Of a stretch of DNA of 64,000 nucleotides, positions 60,569 to 64,000 are shown in pieces; within the stretch, counting starts at the first letter, position 1; each line of letters opens with the position of its first letter. The stretch covers positions 186,001 through 250,000 of the forward strand of contig CAWIJK010000004.1 of NCBI GenBank assembly GCA_963836375.1. Direction: 5' to 3'. The notes below the pieces were generated by a model that saw only the letters and a program-made list of their open reading frames with translations, did no database searches and had not been told where the DNA came from. This stretch comes from CAWIJK01 sp963836375 (GTDB lineage Bacteria; Actinomycetota; Acidimicrobiia; Acidimicrobiales; RAAP-2). Position numbers and translations under genes: made by a program.

Positions 60569-62155
60569 TCACGGCACCCGGGCGACCACGCCCTCCCAGG
60601 CCCCGACGCCCAGCCCGTCGCCGAACCGCTCGTCGTCGCGGGCCCGGTCGGTGCCGACCAGGATGCGGCCCTCGAGCCCCTCGAGCACGGCCTCCCGGTC
60701 GCTCAGGTTGACCGCCACCAGGTGGTGGTCGCCCCGGCGCCACGCCCATGTGCCGGCGGGGGTGGCCAGCGACGAGTACCCGCCGACCTGGAGGTCGTCC
60801 ACCTGGCGCCGGAGCGCGATGAGGTCGTGGGTCAGGGTCAGCACCGAGTCGGGATCGTGGCGCTGGTCCTCGACGTTGCAGGCCGAGATGTCACCCAAGG
60901 GGAGCCACGGTGCCACCCGCGGCGGGGTGAAGCCGCCGCCGGGGACGTCGCGCCAGTGCATCGGCGTCCGCATGGCGTCCCGGCCGGCGTAGGCGGGCCA
61001 GTAGAGGACCCCGAGAGGGTCCCGCATGGCCTCGTGGGGCAGCGAAATGTCGCCGAGCCCGATCTCGTCCCCCTGGTAGAGGACCGGGGTGCCCTTCAAC
61101 CCGAGCAGCACCACCAGGGCGGTCCGGATCCGCGACGGCTCCCCGGCCGCCCACCGCGAGGCCAGGCGCGACATGTCGTGGTTCGAACCGGTCCATGCCG
61201 GCCAGGCCCCCGGCGGCAGGGCGGCCTCGGTCTCCTCGACGACCGAGCGCATCGCCTCGGCCTCGAAGGGAGCGCTGAGGAACGGGAAATTGAAGGCGAG
61301 GTGCAGCTCGTCCACCCCGCTGCCGTAGTAGGCGGCGAGCTCGGGGACCTTGACCGGTGTCTCACCGATCAGCACCGTCGGCGGCTCCGCCGAGTCGGCG
61401 GCGCGCCGCCAACGACGCAGGACCTCGTGGACCTCGGGGCGGTTCGCGTTGTAGACCGGCCGCTGCCCGAAGAGCTGGGCCTCGAAATCGTCCTCGGCGG
61501 TGGCCGGCGGGTTGTCCCGGAGCTGGGCGTCCTTGACGATGATGTTGCAGACGTCGATCCGGAAGCCGGCCACGCCCCGGCCGGTCCAGAAGCCCAGGAT
61601 CTCGTCGAAGGCCGCTCGGACCTCCTCGTTCCACCAGTTGAGGTCGGGCTGCTCGACGAGGTGGTTGTGCAGGTAGTACTGGCCGCTGACCGGGTCCAGC
61701 GTCCAGGCCGCCCCACCGAAACTGCTGACCCAGTTGTTGGGCGGGGCGCCGTCGGGACCCGGGTCCGCCCACACGTACCAGTCCCGGCGGCGCGACGACG
61801 GCGACGAGCGCGAGTCGACGAACCAGGGATGCTGGTCGCTGGTGTGGTTGGGCACCAGGTCGACCAGGACCCTGATGGCCCGTCGGCCGGCCTCGGCGAC
61901 GAGGAGGTCGAACTCCTCGATCGTCCCGAGGTCGGGCTGGACGCGGCAGAAGTCGGCCACGTCGTAGCCCCAGTCGGCGTTGGGCGACACGGTGACCGGG
62001 CTGAGCCAGATGCCGTCGACGCCCAGCCATTCGAGGTGGTCGAGGTGCTCGATGATCCCGGCGATGTCCCCGTTGCCGTCGCCGTCGGAGTCGGCGAACG
62101 AACGGGGGTAGATCTGGTAGAGGACAGCGGTCTTCCACCAAGGGACCCCGCTCAC
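60569..62155 (-). CDS. GH13-family alpha-glucosidase / oligo-1,6-glucosidase
   Basis: 528 residues. Conserved GH13 regions in order: VLVDLVPNHTSDQHPWF, GFRIDVCN with nucleophile Asp near 200, VLIGETPV with acid Glu near 266, and TGSNHDMSRLASRW with transition-state Asp near 325. N-terminus WWKTAVLYQIYPRSFADSDGDGNGDIAGI is typical of oligo-1,6-glucosidase and trehalose-related enzymes. The C-terminal beta-domain has VAVNLSDREAVLEG. It releases glucose from alpha-linked oligosaccharides; the exact linkage is not determined. It overlaps the upstream dioxygenase gene by 4 bases. Confidence 0.92.
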   Translation of the reverse strand: MSGVPWWKTAVLYQIYPRSFADSDGDGNGDIAGIIEHLDHLEWLGVDGIWLSPVTVSPNADWGYDVADFCRVQPDLGTIEEFDLLVAEAGRRAIRVLVDLVPNHTSDQHPWFVDSRSSPSSRRRDWYVWADPGPDGAPPNNWVSSFGGAAWTLDPVSGQYYLHNHLVEQPDLNWWNEEVRAAFDEILGFWTGRGVAGFRIDVCNIIVKDAQLRDNPPATAEDDFEAQLFGQRPVYNANRPEVHEVLRRWRRAADSAEPPTVLIGETPVKVPELAAYYGSGVDELHLAFNFPFLSAPFEAEAMRSVVEETEAALPPGAWPAWTGSNHDMSRLASRWAAGEPSRIRTALVVLLGLKGTPVLYQGDEIGLGDISLPHEAMRDPLGVLYWPAYAGRDAMRTPMHWRDVPGGGFTPPRVAPWLPLGDISACNVEDQRHDPDSVLTLTHDLIALRRQVDDLQVGGYSSLATPAGTWAWRRGDHHLVAVNLSDREAVLEGLEGRILVGTDRARDDERFGDGLGVGAWEGVVARVP

Positions 62156-63058
62156 CGGACCTCAGCCGTCATGGCCAACCTCCACGGCGTCATGTCGAGC
62201 TGCGGGTAGCGGGCACCCACCCCGGCGAGCGTCGCCTCGGTCCAGTAGGGATCGCCCAGGGCGGGGAAACCCAGCAGGCTCAGCTGCCGGACGCTGGCGT
62301 GGCGCACGAAGCGGTACCAGTCCATCCCCTCGGCGGCCGAGGGCCAGGAATGGAAGCCGAGCCAGTCGGTGCCGGGGCGCTTGAAGGCGATGTGGAGCAG
62401 GAACCGGGCCGAGCGCGCGGCGCGCAGGACCGTGCCCCGGTGGTAGGTGTCCGGGCGGTAGACGAGCAGCGATCCGGCGGGGCCCGCCGCCGGCACCTCG
62501 GCCGCGTACAGCTCGGGGTATTCGTCGAAGGACAGGTAGGTGCGCTCGACGGGGATCCCGCCGGTGGCCCGGCGCGACACCATGCGGGTGGCCGCCGTGT
62601 CCGCCGCCACGTCGCTCAGGTAGAGGAACATCTCGACCTGCTGGTAGCCGGCGTCGTGCCTCGGGACGACCAGGGTGTGGTTGGCGTAGTCGGCATGGAG
62701 CAATTGGTCGTAGTCGGGGGCACCGTCGGTGTACTTGGCGCTGACCATCCCCTGGTAGAGCCGGATGTCAGAGGTGCCGAGCAGCCCGGCGGCCACGTCG
62801 ACGACGTCGTCGTGGACGACGAGTCGGTTCAACGCCTCGCTGGCGAAGGGGAACCGGGGCACCGAGCGCGTCGGACCGGGTGCGGAACGGCCGGTTCCGC
62901 TCGGGGTCCGCGTCGTCGGCGAACTCCTCGGCGGTCGGGAAGAGCCCGGGGAGGTCCCGCTGCGCGGCGCCCAGGGCGTCGGCTTCCACGGCGCCCTCGA
63001 GGACGAACCAGCCGTCGGTGTCCCAGCGCTCGAGGAGCTGTCGGTCGAGGGGTTCCAC
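62152..63058 (-). CDS. Phytanoyl-CoA dioxygenase-like protein (one apparent frameshift)
   Basis: N-terminus VEPLDRQLLERWDTDGWFVLEGAVEAD from the GTG at 63058. One base in excess near 62860-62875 shifts the frame, which resumes FPFASEALNRLVVHDDVVD. Iron ligands fit LLHADYANH (His-x-Asp) and the C-terminal TYHRGTVLRAARSARFLLHIAFKR (His and the 2-oxoglutarate Arg). Corrected length is 301 residues. Relatives are Fe(II)/2-oxoglutarate hydroxylases of lipids or small molecules. Its stop overlaps the GH13 start. Both halves are well conserved, so an assembly error is plausible. Confidence 0.82.
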
Positions 63059-63149
63059 CGGGCCGGTTGTAGCCCACCGGGTCGCCGCCGGCAACGCCCG
63101 CCGCCTCCTGGGGCGCGAGCGACCGTCGGGGCGCGGCCCGGACGGGCGG

Positions 63150-64000
63150 TCAGCCCTCGGGGAGGGGCTGGAACGGGCGGACGGTGACCCAGCACACCGT
63201 CTGGGGGATGTTGTCGAGCGGCATCTTGCACTGGGTCGACTGGGGCACGTTGTAGTGCAGCCTCACGACCTGGTACTCGGTCGGGCCGTAGTACTTGGTG
63301 GGGCTGAAGCTGAAGACCGGGGAGTACCCACCGGGGAAGTTCTTGATCCGCGCCATGGCCTGGACGAAGGTCCGGCGGTTGAGGTTGCGCCCGGCAGCGG
63401 TGGCGGCGGCGGCGAAGAGGTGGATCTCCTGGCACCACCCCTGGACCGGACCCTGTTCCTCCAAGAAGAAGTTCTGGTTGCCCTTGGGGACCTGGGGATA
63501 GGCCTTGTGCCAGACGGTGAAGCAGGCCCGGACGCTCGGGTCGTAGCCGCCCTGGGACTGGGGCCTCCAGTCGTCGACCCCGCCCAGGGTCTCGGTGGTC
63601 ACCCCCTCCTGGCCGTCGAGGGCCTTCTCGTAGGGCACGGGGATGAGCCCGAGGGCCGACTCGATCGACTCCTCGTAGTCGCTCAACAGCAGCTTGGGGA
63701 AGTACTGCTGCTGGGTCTCGGCCTGCAGGACCGGGAAGAAGACGTTGAAGGGGACCAGGGGGATGACCGAGGTGACCCCGGCGGCCCGGAGTTTCTGGAC
63801 GATCAACGGCGCTTCGGTGTTGGTCGTCGCCGTCTCGGCCGGGTTGGCGGCCAGCGTCTCGACCACCGGGTCCACCCCGGCGCGCTCGAGGTCGGGCAGC
63901 AGGTACTGCTTGAGGGCCAGCTGGTCACTGGCCCGGTCCCCGGCGATCACCCCCACCTTGACGTTGCCCCCGAGCAGGCCCGAGCTCAGGCCCCAGTCCA
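63150..64000 (-). CDS. Periplasmic ligand-binding protein of a branched-chain-amino-acid-type ABC transporter (5' part outside window)
   Basis: The frame is open to the window edge (DWGLSSGLLGGNVKVGVIAGD at the visible start), so the N-terminus and signal peptide are missing. The sequence shows the type I binding-protein fold: VGVIAGDRASDQLALKQYLLPDLERAGV, LIVQKLRAAGVTSVIPLVP, and a C-terminal lobe with YDPSVRACFTVWHKAYP and RRTFVQAMARIKNFPGG. It probably binds an amino acid, amide or urea-like ligand outside the membrane. No partner permease genes are visible here. Confidence 0.75.
   Translation of the reverse strand, partial: DWGLSSGLLGGNVKVGVIAGDRASDQLALKQYLLPDLERAGVDPVVETLAANPAETATTNTEAPLIVQKLRAAGVTSVIPLVPFNVFFPVLQAETQQQYFPKLLLSDYEESIESALGLIPVPYEKALDGQEGVTTETLGGVDDWRPQSQGGYDPSVRACFTVWHKAYPQVPKGNQNFFLEEQGPVQGWCQEIHLFAAAATAAGRNLNRRTFVQAMARIKNFPGGYSPVFSFSPTKYYGPTEYQVVRLHYNVPQSTQCKMPLDNIPQTVCWVTVRPFQPLPEG

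Overview
The window is very GC-rich (mostly above 70%, strongly GC-biased third codon positions, many GTG starts, ATGA/GTGA 4-base gene overlaps). It carries a gene order typical of Actinobacteria: rplY-pth-mfd-surA-like-mazG, prs-glmU, ksgA-ispE next to a secreted cell-wall protein, tatD-metG and rsmI, plus the two tiny actinobacterial ribosomal proteins bS22 and bL37. Together with Thr/Pro-rich secreted proteins and fatty-acid/lipid genes this points to a high-GC actinobacterium, probably of the Acidimicrobiia; the class is my inference.

Layout. 1-12.5 kb: minus-strand housekeeping (membrane glycosyltransferase-like protein, MazG, SurA-like foldase, Mfd, Pth, L25/CTC, PRPP synthetase, a GlmU lacking its acetyltransferase half), then an alpha/beta hydrolase and a small membrane protein. 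13-15.4 kb: tRNA-Gln and an MprAB-like two-component pair, each gene carrying one apparent frameshift. 15.7-25.4 kb: glyoxalase-like protein, bS22, ispE-ksgA-RlpA-like, tatD-metG, rsmI-DUF192, bL37, a phosphodiesterase, a hypothetical protein, ychF. 25.6-31.5 kb: hydrolase, sugar/nucleoside kinase, aminopeptidase N, GDT1-type transporter, methyltransferase. 31.5-34.8 kb: glycosyltransferase, methyltransferase and prenyltransferase-like protein overlapping in one operon. 35-47.3 kb: acyl-CoA dehydrogenase, MarR/MFS pair with an evident operator, Fe-S related small proteins, FAH-family hydrolase, secernin-type peptidase, cytochrome P450, ECF sigma with its membrane partner, an RHH-like protein, an acetyltransferase.

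47.5-53.3 kb is an accessory segment with visibly lower GC: an isolated 41-residue acidic peptide gene, a long stretch without recognisable genes, a complete ISL3-family insertion sequence (terminal inverted repeats and 8-bp target duplication) beside tRNA-Arg(CCU), a lipoprotein, a class III nucleotide cyclase, an IS110-like remnant and a flavin-fold protein. Composition returns to high GC at about 53.3 kb.

53.9-59.5 kb holds the most coherent unusual system: six genes, every junction a 4-base overlap. They encode a membrane-anchored Ser/Thr-rich protein, an ApbE flavin transferase, a four-His ferric-reductase-like membrane cytochrome, a NuoF-like flavoprotein, a small ferredoxin and a large GT39-like membrane glycosyltransferase. 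I read the first five as a candidate route taking electrons from cytosolic NAD(P)H across the membrane to a flavinylated external protein. The window ends with a TetR-like regulator, a GH13 glucosidase overlapping a phytanoyl-CoA dioxygenase-like gene, and a partial substrate-binding protein.

Single-base frameshifts recur in otherwise conserved genes (about 13.48, 15.06, 31.16, 41.76, perhaps 44.11, and 62.87 kb), mostly in G/C runs, and a GtrA gene has an in-frame TGA. Several of these may be assembly errors rather than real gene decay.
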